From contig CM034126.1 in the NCBI GenBank assembly GCA_019914995.1, positions 11,165,001 to 11,229,000 on the forward strand: DNA of 64,000 nt, read 5' to 3'. Origin of the DNA: Acanthochlamys bracteata (Eukaryota; Streptophyta; Magnoliopsida; Pandanales; Velloziaceae). Of the stretch, positions 62,871 through 64,000 are shown piece by piece. The translations under genes and the position numbers were made by a program. The notes beneath the pieces are model-generated. The model worked only from the letters and a program-made list of their open reading frames with translations, was not told the DNA's origin and searched no databases. The stretch's first letter is position 1. Each line of letters starts with the position of its first letter.

Positions 62871-63473
62871 CCTTTCTTTAAACTCAATTCTTTTCGGGTC
62901 CAATAAACAAACCATCGGTAATACTAATACATTAGACAATTCGTGAAGGAACAATAAAGTTCGACTAAGAAAACTCATGTTGATTAATATGTCGACTGAT
63001 TAAACTTTAAAAAAGTTAAATATATCTAATGCCTAACAATCTTAAACAACCAAGTGTAAAACAGACTAGCAAATAATTACTATCTTATTTATTTTGATTG
63101 AGCTCTCAACATATTCGTCTAACATGTGGTTTGGCAATGACGTTCGAGTGATTACCTCATCTGAGATTCATGGCGTACAAGTCATGACATTACTGGCTAG
63201 ATGTTAACCAGTTGAAACTAATTAAAGCTCGTCAAAGGTGCTGAATAGACTAGCGGTAGATTTTAGTAGAAAATTCATCATTGACTTGACGCATAAAGTC
63301 ATTGTTAATTATAGAACGGTAAAGAAAAGTAAAAAAAATGTACATTAGATGTCTCACAGTTTTTTCCCTAATAAAAAATGTTTACCTACTAGAAATAAAA
63401 TGGGCTAATTAAAAAATAAAGATGAGGGTGTGAACATCCATGTACATACACTACTTTGAAAACATATTATTAA

Positions 63474-64000
63474 TTACGGTGTGAACAAGTTCAAACAGCT
63501 ATCCATCTCCAATCCTAGGTTCCAAAATCTTTCATAGTACTCTCCATAAGTAAACCTTCTGTACTTGGCCGGATTCTGTTTGTCCACCAGCTCTGCGGCT
63601 GGTTCGATTACTGCATCCATTGCCGGGCAGTAAAATGTCGGCACCGAGATTCTTTCCTTGTCCTGGTTCACTACCACTCTATGCAGCACGCTCTCGTACA
63701 ACCCGTTGCTCAGTGCCTGCACTTGATCACCAATGTTTACAATTAATGTGTTAGTTACTGGCTGCACCGCAGCCCAGCGTCCGTCTTTGCACTTCACCTG
63801 AAGCCCCGAGACACCGTCTTGGAGAAGCACGGTGATTGCGTTGGGGTCTTTGTGGCCAGGCAAGCCATAGGTGAGTTCTGGTTGTGGGCATGGTGGGTAG
63901 TAGTTGATCACCATGTGTTGTCCTTGTTTGCCTAGAGCTTTCTCCATGTAGTCTCTTTGAAGTCCTATGCTTTCTGAGATCAACTGCAGCAACAACAGCG
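63474..64000 (-). CDS. DMR6-like: 2-oxoglutarate/Fe(II) dioxygenase, DMR6-like (C-terminal part, runs off the window)
   Basis: The minus-strand frame is open from the window edge to a stop at 63474-63476 and gives the last ~175 residues of a DMR6-like oxygenase; the 5' part lies beyond 64000. Seen in order are YMEKALGKQGQHMVINYYPP, CPQPELTYGLPGHKDPNAIT with the iron ligands His and Asp of the HxD motif (here HKD), VNIGDQVQALSNGLYESVLH with the distal iron His, KERISVPTFYC with the 2-oxoglutarate Arg-x-Ser, and the tail YRRFTYGEYYERFWNLGLE. Compared with the gene at 39978-42816, the last intron is absent: GDQVQ and ALSNG are contiguous. All catalytic residues in view are present, so this copy looks functional as far as can be seen. 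Substrate is inferred as for the other copy. Confidence 0.9.
   Translation of the reverse strand, partial: LLLLQLISESIGLQRDYMEKALGKQGQHMVINYYPPCPQPELTYGLPGHKDPNAITVLLQDGVSGLQVKCKDGRWAAVQPVTNTLIVNIGDQVQALSNGLYESVLHRVVVNQDKERISVPTFYCPAMDAVIEPAAELVDKQNPAKYRRFTYGEYYERFWNLGLEMDSCLNLFTP

Larger units (their letters stand above)
59053..63473. other. Repeat-rich interval left of the truncated DMR6-like gene
   Basis: No gene is supported. It contains the GC-rich hAT-type element at 59699-60108, an AT-rich MITE-like area with GTTTGGAATAC and pyrimidine-rich runs at about 60840-61220, and the dispersed repeat at 62330-62870. The last few hundred bases are 3' flank of the minus-strand DMR6-like gene. 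Confidence 0.5.

Overview
This window is nuclear DNA from a core eudicot plant. The evidence is spliced genes with canonical GT/AG introns, AT-rich intergenic DNA full of short non-autonomous transposons and copia relics, and plant-specific families (GRAS, MIKC MADS-box, TTG1, DMR6-type dioxygenase, plastid ribosomal protein L11, bHLH subfamily Ia). I cannot name the species. I found no tRNA, rRNA, CRISPR array or virus-like gene. All exon coordinates were derived by reading the sequence, using splice dinucleotides, reading phase and family exon sizes.

Layout. 1-5 kb is AT-rich intergenic DNA. An intronless SCL8-like GRAS regulator lies at 5131-6942. 7-16 kb is gene-free and holds a nearly perfect 1.24 kb tandem duplication. 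At 16.4-25.5 kb is a head-to-tail MADS-box pair: an intact seven-exon SOC1-like gene, followed by an AGL6-like copy that has lost its MADS-box exon and carries a nonsense codon and a frameshift. At 25.7 kb is a decayed RING gene, followed by a possible solo LTR and an unassigned coding-like stretch split by a MITE. An intact TTG1 WD40 gene (341 aa) lies at 30820-31845. 32-40 kb has no intact gene but holds a copia reverse transcriptase relic and one orphan exon-like piece. A complete four-exon DMR6-like oxygenase lies at 39978-42816. GC-rich hAT-type elements sit at 43-45 kb. The plastid ribosomal protein L11 gene (47648-53224) has a 4.7 kb intron filled by an antisense copia relic and a 52-bp minisatellite. 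A bHLH57/67/70-like gene with a 42-codon upstream ORF lies at 55.5-57.4 kb. A decayed DMR6-like 3' end is at 58.8 kb, and a second DMR6-like gene, on the minus strand, runs off the right edge.

Biology. The genes are not an operon. They are regulators of flowering and growth (SCL8-like, SOC1), epidermal and flavonoid traits (TTG1), a bHLH factor, salicylic-acid-related oxygenases and one plastid housekeeping gene. The most notable features are the decayed AGL6 partner of the conserved SOC1/AGL6 linkage, whose splice phase would still accept SOC1 exon 1; the DMR6-like gene family with live, intron-reduced and dead copies; and several short transposon families, three GC-rich copies of which stand out from the AT-rich background.
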